From contig NZ_CP095461.1 of assembly GCF_023022985.1 (NCBI RefSeq), forward strand, positions 1,240,001 to 1,304,000: a stretch of 64,000 nt of DNA, read 5' to 3'. The notes under the pieces are model-generated. The model saw nothing but the letters and a program-made list of their open reading frames with translations. It was not told the DNA's origin and ran no database searches. This document shows, in pieces, positions 8,000 through 16,013 of the stretch. Origin of the DNA: Arthrobacter gengyunqii. Its GTDB lineage: Bacteria; Actinomycetota; Actinomycetes; Actinomycetales; Micrococcaceae. The translations under genes and the position numbers were made by a program. Numbering within the stretch: the first letter of the stretch is position 1; every line of letters starts with the position of its first letter.

Positions 8000-8722
8000 A
8001 TGAAGAAATCCATGAAAGCCGGAGCACTGCTTGTGGCAGGCGTTTTTGCACTTTCCGGCTGCGGCAGTTCGGACGACGGCAGCGAGGCCGCGTCCGAATC
8101 CTCGCCGTCGGCAACCGCCACGCCCACGCCCACCCTGGCCGTGGGCCAGAGCCAGTACACGCCGGAAGAGCTTGAGGCCGCACTCCAGGCCGTCAAGGCT
8201 GATCAGGGCCTGAGTGGAGAAATCGCCAATCAGGAAATGCTCAGTCCGCTGCTTCAGGAAGCCCCGGATGCCTTGGCCGGAGTCACCATCACCCCTGAAA
8301 AGTGTGATGTGCTGGCCACCACCGACATCGCAGGCATACTGGAAAGCGCCAACATGGCGATGCTGATGCTCACGGCAACGGATATGCTGATGATTGCCAG
8401 TCATCCGGACGAATCGGTGATGGAAAAGCAGTTCGCCGATAACAGCCTCCTGCTGGAAGAATGTGCGCAATTCCAGATGGAAGCTGCCGGACAGGTCATG
8501 ACCGCGAGCATCGAACCCGTTGACGCGACGACGGATGCCGAGCAGACGCAGGCCTTCCGGACGGCCATCACCGCAGGCGAGGAAGTGACCGAATCAACGC
8601 AGCTCAGCGTCGTCTCCGGCACCACCAATATCCAGATCACGTTGAATGGCCCCGAGGGCGGCGCATCCATGTCCAAGGCCGAGGATCTCGCCAACGCCCT
8701 GCTCGCAGAACTGGCGAAGTAG
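8000..8722 (+). CDS. Putative lipoprotein, tandem paralog 2
   Basis: 240 residues, with signal MKKSMKAGALLVAGVFAL and lipobox LSGC (Cys22). It aligns along its whole length with the preceding gene: shared TPTLAVGQSQYTPEELEAAL, a central TPEKCDVLA matching TPATCEGIA, SHPDESVME matching SHPEASALD, and a C-terminal SGTTNIQIT matching SGTTNVVVT. Its ribosome site (GGGGGA) is also duplicated. The function is unknown. The conserved Cys pair (one in the TPxxC motif, one in LLEECAQF / LSECAEF) suggests a disulfide in the mature domain. Confidence 0.8.
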   Translation: MKKSMKAGALLVAGVFALSGCGSSDDGSEAASESSPSATATPTPTLAVGQSQYTPEELEAALQAVKADQGLSGEIANQEMLSPLLQEAPDALAGVTITPEKCDVLATTDIAGILESANMAMLMLTATDMLMIASHPDESVMEKQFADNSLLLEECAQFQMEAAGQVMTASIEPVDATTDAEQTQAFRTAITAGEEVTESTQLSVVSGTTNIQITLNGPEGGASMSKAEDLANALLAELAK

Positions 8723-8779
8723 CTGACACAACCCCCGCAACCAACCGTTCAGGGTAGACGACCCGAACCAGCGCGAACC

Positions 8780-8810
8780 GGGGCCGGACCTGCACCGCAG
8801 GGCCGGCCCC
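8780..8810. terminator. Strong GC hairpin after the lipoprotein pair
   Basis: GGGGCCGG at 8780-8787 pairs with CCGGCCCC at 8803-8810, with an inner CCTGC/GCAGG stem and a 3-base loop. No T-run follows, so it is either a terminator of the T-poor type seen in high-GC bacteria or an RNA-stabilising structure. Confidence 0.5.
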
Positions 8811-8930
8811 GCCGTCGTCGTCCGCTTGTCCGGCAGCGGGGGCGGCAGGCGCTAGATTAGAGGGGAGCAGTATTTCCCTCATTTGTCCCAGCATGAATGC
8901 AGCCACCGGCTGCAGAAACGGATACCCAGC

Positions 8931-10730
8931 GTGGTCCTTCGACTCTCCACTCTTTTCCTGCGCACCCTGCGCGAAGATCCCTCCGACGCGGACGTTGCCA
9001 GCCACCGCCTCCTGGTGCGTGCCGGTTACATCCGCCGCGCCGCTCCCGGCATCTATTCCTGGCTGCCGCTCGGGCTGCGCGTTCTGAATAAGGTCGAGAC
9101 CATCATCCGCGAGGAAATGGCCGCCATCGGAGCGCAGGAAGTGCATTTCCCGGCCCTGCTGCCGCGTGAACCCTATGAAGCCACCAACCGCTGGACCGAG
9201 TACGGAGACAACCTGTTCCGGCTGCAGGACCGCAAGGGCGGCGACTACCTGCTGGCTCCCACGCACGAGGAAATGTTCGCCCTGCTGGTCAAGGACCTGT
9301 ACAACTCCTACAAGGACCTGCCGGTCTCACTGTTCCAGATCCAGAACAAGTACCGCGACGAGGCCCGCCCCCGCGCCGGCCTGCTGCGCGGCCGCGAGTT
9401 CATCATGAAGGATTCCTACTCCTTCGACATCGACGACGACGGCCTGGAGGCCAGCTACCAGGCGCACCGCGGCGCGTACCTGCGCATCTTCGAGCGCCTC
9501 GGCCTGGAGATTGTTGTGGTGTCCGCTGTTTCCGGCGCCATGGGCGGTTCCAAGAGCGAGGAATTCCTGCACCCCACCCCGGTGGGCGAGGACACCTATG
9601 TCCGCTCCGCCGGCGGCTATGCCGCAAACGTCGAAGCCGTCACCACGGTACGCCCCGCCGACATTGACTACGCCGGAGCACCTGCGGCGAAGGTCGTGGA
9701 CACGCCTGACACGCCCACCATCGACACTCTGGTGGCTGTGGCAAACGAACGGTTCAGCCGCGAATCGGGGGAGTGGACGGCTGCTGACACCCTGAAGAAC
9801 GTTGTCCTGGCCGTGACGCTGCCCACCGGCGAACGCCGGATCGTCGTCGTCGGCGTTCCCGGAGACCGCGCCGTGGACCTCAAGCGCATCGAAGCCAACA
9901 TTGCCGCGCACGTCGAAATCGGCGGCGAGCTGGAAGTGGAAGCAGCCACCGACGAGGACATCAAGAAGCATCCGGGTCTGGTCAAGGGCTACATTGGCCC
10001 GGGCCTGTCCACGGAGGAGCCGGTTCTCGGCACCGAGTCGGCCACCGGCCTGTTGTACCTGGTGGACCCGCGCGTGGTCTCCGGCACCAGCTGGATCACC
10101 GGCGCCAACTCCGCCGGCAAGCACGTCATTGGCCTGGTGGCCGGGCGCGACTTCACCTGGGACGGCGTCATCGAAGCTGTTGAAGTCCGCGAGGGCGACG
10201 AGGCTCCGGACGGAACCGGTCCCCTGGAAGCGGCTCGCGGCATTGAAATGGGCCACATTTTCCAGCTCGGCCGCAAGTACGCCGAGGCACTGGGCGTGAA
10301 GGTGCTGGACAAGAACGGCAAGCTGGTCACCGTGACCATGGGCTCCTACGGCGTTGGGGTCACCCGTGCCGTCGCAGCGCTGGCCGAGTCCAACCACGAC
10401 GACAAGGGAATCGTCTGGCCGCGCTCCGTCGCACCCGCCGATGTCCACGTGGTGGCCACCGGACGCGGCGAGGAAATCTTTGAAGCGGCAGCCAAGCTGT
10501 CCGAGGAACTCGAAGCTGCGGGACTGGAAGTCATTTACGACGACCGTCCCAAGGTGTCCCCGGGCGTGAAGTTCGGCGATGCCGAGCTCATTGGTGTTCC
10601 GACCATCCTGGTGGTGGGCCGCGGCCTGGCCGACGGCGTCGTGGAAATCAAGGACCGTGCCACCGGCAACGCCGAGAACGTTCCCGTGGCCGAAGCGGTG
10701 GAGTACGTGCGCCGCGCAGCGGCACAGTAA
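8931..10730 (+). CDS. proS: Prolyl-tRNA synthetase (bacterial type)
   Basis: Class II aminoacyl-tRNA synthetase charging tRNA-Pro. Motif 1 and 2 regions are clear ([16 protein letters not shown] and [28 protein letters not shown]). A large insertion between motifs 2 and 3 (about residues 220-380) matches the INS editing domain of bacterial-type enzymes. Motif 3 ([17 protein letters not shown]) and an anticodon-binding domain follow. I use GTG 8931 as start because family members begin [14 protein letters not shown]; upstream in-frame codons encode no conserved sequence. The product is 599 residues. A possible -10 TAGATT lies at 8852-8857, giving a leader of about 70 bases with no recognisable T-box. 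Confidence 0.95.
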   Translation: MVLRLSTLFLRTLREDPSDADVASHRLLVRAGYIRRAAPGIYSWLPLGLRVLNKVETIIREEMAAIGAQEVHFPALLPREPYEATNRWTEYGDNLFRLQDRKGGDYLLAPTHEEMFALLVKDLYNSYKDLPVSLFQIQNKYRDEARPRAGLLRGREFIMKDSYSFDIDDDGLEASYQAHRGAYLRIFERLGLEIVVVSAVSGAMGGSKSEEFLHPTPVGEDTYVRSAGGYAANVEAVTTVRPADIDYAGAPAAKVVDTPDTPTIDTLVAVANERFSRESGEWTAADTLKNVVLAVTLPTGERRIVVVGVPGDRAVDLKRIEANIAAHVEIGGELEVEAATDEDIKKHPGLVKGYIGPGLSTEEPVLGTESATGLLYLVDPRVVSGTSWITGANSAGKHVIGLVAGRDFTWDGVIEAVEVREGDEAPDGTGPLEAARGIEMGHIFQLGRKYAEALGVKVLDKNGKLVTVTMGSYGVGVTRAVAALAESNHDDKGIVWPRSVAPADVHVVATGRGEEIFEAAAKLSEELEAAGLEVIYDDRPKVSPGVKFGDAELIGVPTILVVGRGLADGVVEIKDRATGNAENVPVAEAVEYVRRAAAQ

Positions 10731-10742
10731 CGACGCCGCCGC

Positions 10743-11540
10743 GTGGTCTCCGGTCTCGAGGAGATCCAGCTCGCCACCATCCTTCTTGTGGTGGTGGCGG
10801 GCCTTGCCGCCGGCTGGATTGACGCCGTCGTGGGAGGCGGGGGGCTGCTGCAGCTTCCCGCCCTGCTGCTGATCCCGGGAATCACTCCGGTGCAGGCGCT
10901 GGCCACCAACAAGATGGGCTCCATCTTCGGCACCACCACCAGCGCCATCACGTATTACCGCCGCGCCCATCCCGACTTGAAGACGGCCCTGCCCATGGCC
11001 GCCGTCGCGCTGGTCGGCAGCTTCGGGGGAGCGGCGCTGGCAGTCTCGCTGCCGTCCTCGGTGTTCAAACCGATCATTGTGGTGGCGCTGATCGCGGTGG
11101 CCATCTTCACCGCCCTGCGGCCCTCTGTCGGGGAACTGACCAAGCTTCGCCACACCGGGCGGCGGCATTACGGAACCGCGGCCGGCATCGGCCTGGCGAT
11201 CGGGTTCTACGACGGGCTGATTGGCCCCGGCACGGGTTCCTTCCTGATCATCGCCATGGTCACGTTCCTGGGCTACAACTTCCTGGCGGCCAGCGCCAAG
11301 GCGAAGATCGTCAACATGGCGACCAACCTCGGGGCGCTGGCCTTCTTCCTGCCCAACGGTGCGCTGCTGTGGGGAATCGGCCTGGTCCTGGGCTTTTCCA
11401 ACATGATCGGCGGTTACATCGGTGCGCGGATGGCCGTGAAGCAGGGCAGCAAGTTCATCCGCGTCGTGTTCCTGGTGGTGGTCAGTGCGCTGATCTGCAA
11501 GCTCGGCTACGACGTGTGGGTGGAGAACATCCGCGGATAG
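10743..11540 (+). CDS. TauE/SafE family sulfite exporter-like membrane protein
   Basis: 265 residues with about eight hydrophobic helices and the family signature GWIDAVVGGGGLLQLPALL near the N-terminus, plus the second repeat GFYDGLIGPGTGSFLI. TauE/SafE proteins move organic sulfur or small anions across the membrane; the actual substrate here is not known. Start GTG 10743 lies 12 bases after the proS stop, so the gene may be cotranscribed with proS. It converges on the minus-strand kinase gene at 11567. Confidence 0.88.
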   Translation: MVSGLEEIQLATILLVVVAGLAAGWIDAVVGGGGLLQLPALLLIPGITPVQALATNKMGSIFGTTTSAITYYRRAHPDLKTALPMAAVALVGSFGGAALAVSLPSSVFKPIIVVALIAVAIFTALRPSVGELTKLRHTGRRHYGTAAGIGLAIGFYDGLIGPGTGSFLIIAMVTFLGYNFLAASAKAKIVNMATNLGALAFFLPNGALLWGIGLVLGFSNMIGGYIGARMAVKQGSKFIRVVFLVVVSALICKLGYDVWVENIRG

Positions 11541-11566
11541 GTGCGGTGTTGCACCGGCGGAAGCCC

Positions 11567-12517
11567 TTACGCCGCCAGTGCGTTGGCCACCCACACCGAG
11601 CGGTCGGCGTCGGCCCGCTGCCCGGTCCTGACGTAGTCCAGGGCATTCGCCGTCTCCCGCAGCACGCTCCATTGCCGGGCAATCTCAGGGTCCAGCCCCG
11701 CGGCGCTGCACATCCGGGCCAGCCGCCGGCGCAGGGCTGCCCGTGGCCGGTCCGGGTCCAGCTCTTCCAACCGGTTCCACAGCATGGGCGCGGCCGCGAA
11801 TTCCGGCTCCCCGACCATGGCCTGCGGATCAATGGCGACGAATCCCTGCTCCGCGCCGGATCCGCCGTCGCGGTACAAAATGTTTCCGAAGTGCAGATCG
11901 GTGTGGACCAGCACGTCATTGCTGCTGCGCCGGCCCACGGCGCCGCGGGTCTGGCACACCTCCAACGCCGCCTCCAGGAGCGACCGTTCAAACGGGCGGC
12001 CCAGATCCTCCCAGTCAGCAGGCAGTTCGTCGGACAGCTGCTCGGCCCGTTCCGCCAGCGACGGAACGCCGGCCCACGCGGGGGAGTCCGCCACCGGCAG
12101 GGAGAGTTTCCGCACCAGCCCGCCCCAAACGTCCAGAGCGGCGTCCATCTCGGTATCGGACAGGTCCCGCCGATGGTTCAGCCTCTCCAGCAGCAGTGTG
12201 CCCGTGTCGGAATGGCTGGCGTACAGCCGCACCGCGCCGTGCCCGGACCACAACCCCAGGGCGGCCGGTTCGGTAAGGGCCTCGGCGTGCGGGTAGGCGG
12301 CCTTCAGGACGGCGGGCCCGTGGGGAGATGTCACCGGCAGCACAAGCGCCCCGTGTCCATGCCACGGTTCAACCCCGCGGGGCAGGTCCGGAGCCAGTTC
12401 CCAGCGCTCCATTGCCTCGGACAACACAAGCGGAAGCCGGAGGAGCCAATCGCGGCCGGACCGCGAGCGGCCATACTGTCGCTGCAGCGCAGCGGGAACG
12501 GTAACAGGAACAGACAT
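11567..12517 (-). CDS. Aminoglycoside/hydroxyurea phosphotransferase family kinase
   Basis: 316 residues with the APH-type kinase fold of the streptomycin 6-kinase / hydroxyurea family. The N-lobe has AVLKAAYPHAEALTE with the probable ATP-binding Lys. The catalytic loop VHTDLHFGNIL has His205, Asp207 and Asn212, and the metal-binding Asp230 lies in AIDPQAMVGEPEF. The family phosphorylates streptomycin or hydroxyurea, but many chromosomal members have no shown resistance role. Start ATG 12517 has a TAGCCT box seven bases upstream on the minus strand (12525-12530), which overlaps the last codons of the DUF4439 gene. Confidence 0.85.
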   Translation of the reverse strand: MSVPVTVPAALQRQYGRSRSGRDWLLRLPLVLSEAMERWELAPDLPRGVEPWHGHGALVLPVTSPHGPAVLKAAYPHAEALTEPAALGLWSGHGAVRLYASHSDTGTLLLERLNHRRDLSDTEMDAALDVWGGLVRKLSLPVADSPAWAGVPSLAERAEQLSDELPADWEDLGRPFERSLLEAALEVCQTRGAVGRRSSNDVLVHTDLHFGNILYRDGGSGAEQGFVAIDPQAMVGEPEFAAAPMLWNRLEELDPDRPRAALRRRLARMCSAAGLDPEIARQWSVLRETANALDYVRTGQRADADRSVWVANALAA

Positions 12518-12527
12518 GACTACAAGG

Positions 12528-13763
12528 CTAGGCGGTGCCGGCTGCCCGCGGCAGCCCCTCCGGCTCGGCGTCGAGACCGGGCGAAGCCGGCACTGAGGCG
12601 TCCTCCAGGTACAGCTCCGTGCTCAGTTCGGCCAGCCGGTCAACGGCCCACGCCCGGACACTTCCCGTGCCAAGCCCGGCCAGATCGGCGTACACGGCGG
12701 GCAGGGCGGCCTCCAGATCCGCCAGGTCCCCGGCAGGGTCATCGCTGAACGACGCCGGCAGCGAGTAGGCGGGCGCGGGAGTGAGCGCCGGCAGGCAAAG
12801 CTCAGGCAGCAGCAGCACGCCGCGCGCGCCGGCGGCGAGATGGTCTTCCCGGGTCTCCCCGAGGGCGGTGCGGGTGGCTGCGGAGGAAGTGCGGGCCATG
12901 GCTACTTCGTGGGCGTACGCTGCTCCGTATTCCGCGTCGATGGCGCCTTGAAGGGCTCCGGCAGCATCGGGCTGGTCCTCGTCCTCCGGGCCGGCCGCCG
13001 GGGACGCGTTCGATTCAGAAGCAACACCAGCATGAGCCACCCCGGACGAAGCAGCCCCGGACGATGGCGATGACGGTCCCGCCTGACCGTCGGAGCAGCT
13101 GTTGCTCCCGCCGGCGGCTGCAGCAGGTTCCCAGAGCGGGGGAGCATCCAGGCCGGCGGCTTGGGCGGCGCGCAGGGCCAGCGCCTGCTGTGCTGCGCCG
13201 GTGGAGGCCAGCAACCGTGCAGTCCCGCCGTCGGCGCGCAGTGCCGCGTCCATGCTGCTCCGGGCGGAATCGGCAAGAGCCTGTACGTACAGCGCGGCCG
13301 GTTCACTGCCGGGTCCGGAACTGGAATCGGGGACCGGCGCAGCGGAGGGCGGAGTGCCGCGCCGAAGGCTGCCGGTGCGGGTCAGCACCGCTGATTGCTC
13401 CCCCAGGATCTCTGCCTGGCTGTTGAGCTCGTCAGCGAGGGACGCCGAAGCTGCCGTGCCCGGGGAGCGCGGTGCTTGGCGGGAGCGTCCGGAGGAGATC
13501 TCCTCGGACAATCGGCGCGCCTGCCCGGCCAGTTCAACGGCGGCCGCACGTGCGTCGGTCTGTGCGATCTCGGAAAAACTGGCGGGACGGTCCTCTGCGG
13601 ATCCGTTGCCGGCAACCAAGTTGAAACTGAGGACCACGCCTGCGAGCACCAGCAGCGAAGTGGTACGCCTCACGCCGCCCAGGACCGCCGTCGCCCGTCC
13701 GGCGCGGCCGGCCGCGGGCGCTGTGCGGGACGGGGGCTTCTTCACTACCTTCGATAATGCCAT
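12528..13763 (-). CDS. DUF4439 (ferritin-like) domain protein
   Basis: 411 residues. An N-terminal basic stretch precedes one membrane segment (TTSLLVLAGVVLSFNLVAG, about residues 34-52). A long Ala/Ser-rich extracytoplasmic region follows. The C-terminal domain resembles DUF4439, an alpha-helical ferritin-like fold (GALQGAIDAEYGAAYAHEVAMAR and the conserved ETREDHLAAGARGVLLL). Function is unknown. The gene lies just upstream of rimP in the opposite orientation, an order seen in Arthrobacter-like genomes. Low-complexity segments around residues 205-265 make that part unreliable for homology. Confidence 0.75.
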   Translation of the reverse strand: MALSKVVKKPPSRTAPAAGRAGRATAVLGGVRRTTSLLVLAGVVLSFNLVAGNGSAEDRPASFSEIAQTDARAAAVELAGQARRLSEEISSGRSRQAPRSPGTAASASLADELNSQAEILGEQSAVLTRTGSLRRGTPPSAAPVPDSSSGPGSEPAALYVQALADSARSSMDAALRADGGTARLLASTGAAQQALALRAAQAAGLDAPPLWEPAAAAGGSNSCSDGQAGPSSPSSGAASSGVAHAGVASESNASPAAGPEDEDQPDAAGALQGAIDAEYGAAYAHEVAMARTSSAATRTALGETREDHLAAGARGVLLLPELCLPALTPAPAYSLPASFSDDPAGDLADLEAALPAVYADLAGLGTGSVRAWAVDRLAELSTELYLEDASVPASPGLDAEPEGLPRAAGTA

Positions 13764-13812
13764 GAAACGGTCCCCCGTCTGCAGCGATGCCGTAGCGACT
13801 CAGGAAAGTCGG

Positions 13813-13818
13813 TACGCT
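13813..13818 (+). promoter_or_regulatory. -10 box of the rimP-nusA-infB operon
   Basis: TACGCT at 13813-13818 would start transcription near 13825 and leave a leader of about 27 bases containing GGGAGG (13841-13846) before the rimP ATG. No clear -35 consensus is seen. Confidence 0.4.
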
Positions 13819-13851
13819 AGTAGGTACAACATCATCTAGTGGGAGGCACCT

Positions 13852-14481
13852 ATGGCGGTTCGGCCCAGCCCCAAAAAAGACACGTCATCGGATTACCGCA
13901 AGAAGGCCATGCACGCAGAAATTACCGCTGAAACCCAGCGACTCAAGAACTTCCTTGCCCCCACGGTTGAACAGCAGCAGCTTTTCCTCGAGGACATTGA
14001 GATTAAGATGGCCGGTGCCAGCCGCACCGTGCACGTCATCGTGGATCTTCCCGAAGGGGAAGCCGGTGGCGTCAGCCTCGACCGGATTTCCGACGTCGCG
14101 CACGCGGTCTCCGAGGCCATGGACGCGGATCCCAACGACGACGGGCGACCCTACAACCTGGAGGTTTCCTCTCCCGGTGTGTCGCGGCCGCTGACCGAGC
14201 CGCGCCACTGGCGCCGCAACGTCGGACGCATGGTCAGCGTCAACATCGTGGAAGGCGACGATGTCATGGGACGCCTGGTTTCCGTTGAAGACACCGGAAT
14301 CACGCTGATCCCGGAACTGCCGGTCAAAAAAGGCATGAAGCCCAAGCAGGGCGCGCAGACCACTCTGCCGTTCAGCAACATCCGCAAAGGACGCGTAGAA
14401 GTTGAATTCGCGCATCTTGACGACGTACCGCTGGACGGCGAAGCCGGCAGCGACGAAGAAACCACAGCTGAGGAGGCCTAG
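13852..14481 (+). CDS. rimP: Ribosome maturation factor RimP
   Basis: Needed for assembly of the 30S subunit. The 209-residue protein has the conserved core VIVDLPEGEAGGVSLDRISDVAHAVSEAMD and the signature LEVSSPGVSRPL, followed by the SH3-like C-terminal domain (GRLVSVEDTGITL). An acidic tail (EAGSDEETTAEEA) ends it. GGGAGG precedes the ATG by five bases. It directly abuts nusA and heads the rimP-nusA-ylxR-infB cluster, which is conserved across bacteria. Confidence 0.95.
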   Translation: MAVRPSPKKDTSSDYRKKAMHAEITAETQRLKNFLAPTVEQQQLFLEDIEIKMAGASRTVHVIVDLPEGEAGGVSLDRISDVAHAVSEAMDADPNDDGRPYNLEVSSPGVSRPLTEPRHWRRNVGRMVSVNIVEGDDVMGRLVSVEDTGITLIPELPVKKGMKPKQGAQTTLPFSNIRKGRVEVEFAHLDDVPLDGEAGSDEETTAEEA

Positions 14482-15453
14482 ATGGATATTGATATGAGTG
14501 CGCTGAGGCTGCTGGAACGCGAACGGGAGATCCCCCTGGATCTGCTGATTCCGACCATCGAGCAGGCGCTTTTGGTGGCTTACCACAAGACCGCCGGAGC
14601 CCAGGACACCGCCCGCGCGGAGTTGGACCGCAAGAACGGCCACGTCACCATCTGGGCCACGGAAGTGGACGACGACGGCCAGCCCGTGGGCGAGTTTGAC
14701 GACACCCCCACCGGTTTCGGCCGCATCGCGGCAAGCACCGCCCGGCAGATCATCCTGCAGCGGCTGCGCGACGTCGAAGACGACGCCATTGTGGGCGAGT
14801 TCAAGGGCCGCGAAGGGGAAATTGTCTCCGGGCAGATCCAGCAGGGCAACAACCCGCATATGATTCAGGTCAACCTGGGCGCCGTCGAGGCGCTGCTGCC
14901 TCCCACCGAGCAGGTGCCCGGCGAGAAGTACACCCACGGTTCCCGGCTGCGCGCCTTCGTCGTCGATGTGCGCCGCGGTTTCAAAGGCCCGTCCATCACG
15001 CTCTCCCGCTCCCATCCGGGTCTGGTGCGCAAGCTCTTTGAGCTGGAGGTGCCCGAGATCGCCGACGGCAGCGTTGAGATTGTGGCGCTGGCCCGCGAAG
15101 CCGGCCATCGCACCAAAATCGCCGTCAAGGGACACGTCCCGGGCATCAATGCCAAGGGCGCGTGCATCGGCGAGATGGGTTCGCGCGTCCGCGCGGTCAT
15201 GACCGAACTGCATGACGAGAAGATCGACATCGTGGACTTCGACGAGGATCCGGCGACGTTCATCGCCAACTCCCTCTCGCCGTCGCGCGTGAACTCCGTC
15301 ACCATCACCGACGAGGACACCCGTTCGGCCCGCGTTGTGGTTCCCGACTACCAGCTTTCACTGGCGATCGGCAAGGAAGGTCAGAACGCCCGCCTGGCAG
15401 CAAAGCTGACCGGCTGGCGAATTGACATCGTTTCCGACGCCAAGAGCGCCTAA
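14482..15453 (+). CDS. nusA: Transcription termination/antitermination factor NusA
   Basis: Binds RNA polymerase and RNA to control pausing, termination and antitermination. The 323 residues comprise the N-terminal polymerase-binding domain ([20 protein letters not shown]), an S1 domain around residues 110-185 ([12 protein letters not shown]), and two KH domains ([21 protein letters not shown] and [25 protein letters not shown]). It lacks the C-terminal acidic repeats of proteobacterial NusA, as usual in actinobacteria. The start codon follows the rimP stop with no gap. Confidence 0.96.
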   Translation: MDIDMSALRLLEREREIPLDLLIPTIEQALLVAYHKTAGAQDTARAELDRKNGHVTIWATEVDDDGQPVGEFDDTPTGFGRIAASTARQIILQRLRDVEDDAIVGEFKGREGEIVSGQIQQGNNPHMIQVNLGAVEALLPPTEQVPGEKYTHGSRLRAFVVDVRRGFKGPSITLSRSHPGLVRKLFELEVPEIADGSVEIVALAREAGHRTKIAVKGHVPGINAKGACIGEMGSRVRAVMTELHDEKIDIVDFDEDPATFIANSLSPSRVNSVTITDEDTRSARVVVPDYQLSLAIGKEGQNARLAAKLTGWRIDIVSDAKSA

Positions 15454-15503
15454 GTACGAGGCTGTTGCGCGTGGATGCGGCACCGGGAGAGAAACGCGTT
15501 AGA

Positions 15504-15881
15504 ATGGACGAGGCCGGGTCACCGTCCGCTTTCTTTTTGTCCCCTGCAGCCTCAGGCGCTGCAGCGCACGTCCCGATAAGGACATGCATAGGGTGCAGGA
15601 AAACGGATGACCAGGCTGTATTGATGCGGCTGGCAGCAGTTGGCACGGACGGCAGGATTGCCATCCGGGTTGACGAACGCCGCCGTATGTCTGGCCGCGG
15701 GGCCTGGGTGCACCGCGGGACAGCATGCTTTGCAGCAGCGCTTCGGCGACATGCGTTTCACCGGGCCTTTCGGGGGCCGGTTGAGACCGCAGACGCGGAA
15801 GCTTGGTTCAAGGCTCTTGAGGACGCTCCGACCGGGAGCGGACTCGAAACCGTCCAACCTGAAAGCGGGTCAGAAATCTGA
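15504..15881 (+). CDS. ylxR: YlxR family RNA-binding protein
   Basis: A small protein of the DUF448/YlxR family encoded between nusA and infB, as in most Gram-positives. The signature PIRTCIGCRKTDDQAVLMRL and the basic GRGAWVHRGTACFAAAL are present. Relatives bind RNA or nucleoid DNA and modulate transcription. The start is uncertain: ATG 15504 is used, while GTG 15471 and TTG 15465 would add 11-13 residues. The first ~29 residues before the core are unconserved. The 132 bases after it up to infB hold no gene. Confidence 0.85.
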   Translation: MDEAGSPSAFFLSPAASGAAAHVPIRTCIGCRKTDDQAVLMRLAAVGTDGRIAIRVDERRRMSGRGAWVHRGTACFAAALRRHAFHRAFRGPVETADAEAWFKALEDAPTGSGLETVQPESGSEI

Positions 15882-16013
15882 TGGAAACCCGATGAGTACC
15901 CAGCGATGAGTGCTTTGTTGTGCTCTGCTATGGGCTTTGCTGTGACTGCAGTGGAAGCCCGCAGGAAATAGACGGTTCGTACCTGGCTCGGTGCGGACCG
16001 AGACAGGAGAAAT

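Noticed and set aside
8723..8930. T-box riboswitch upstream of proS
   Set aside because: No T-box sequence, no specifier loop and no terminator/antiterminator pair could be found.
9327..11672. 781-codon open frame antisense to proS and the exporter gene
   Set aside because: Spans two clear plus-strand genes, His/Gln/Gly-rich with no recognisable motif.
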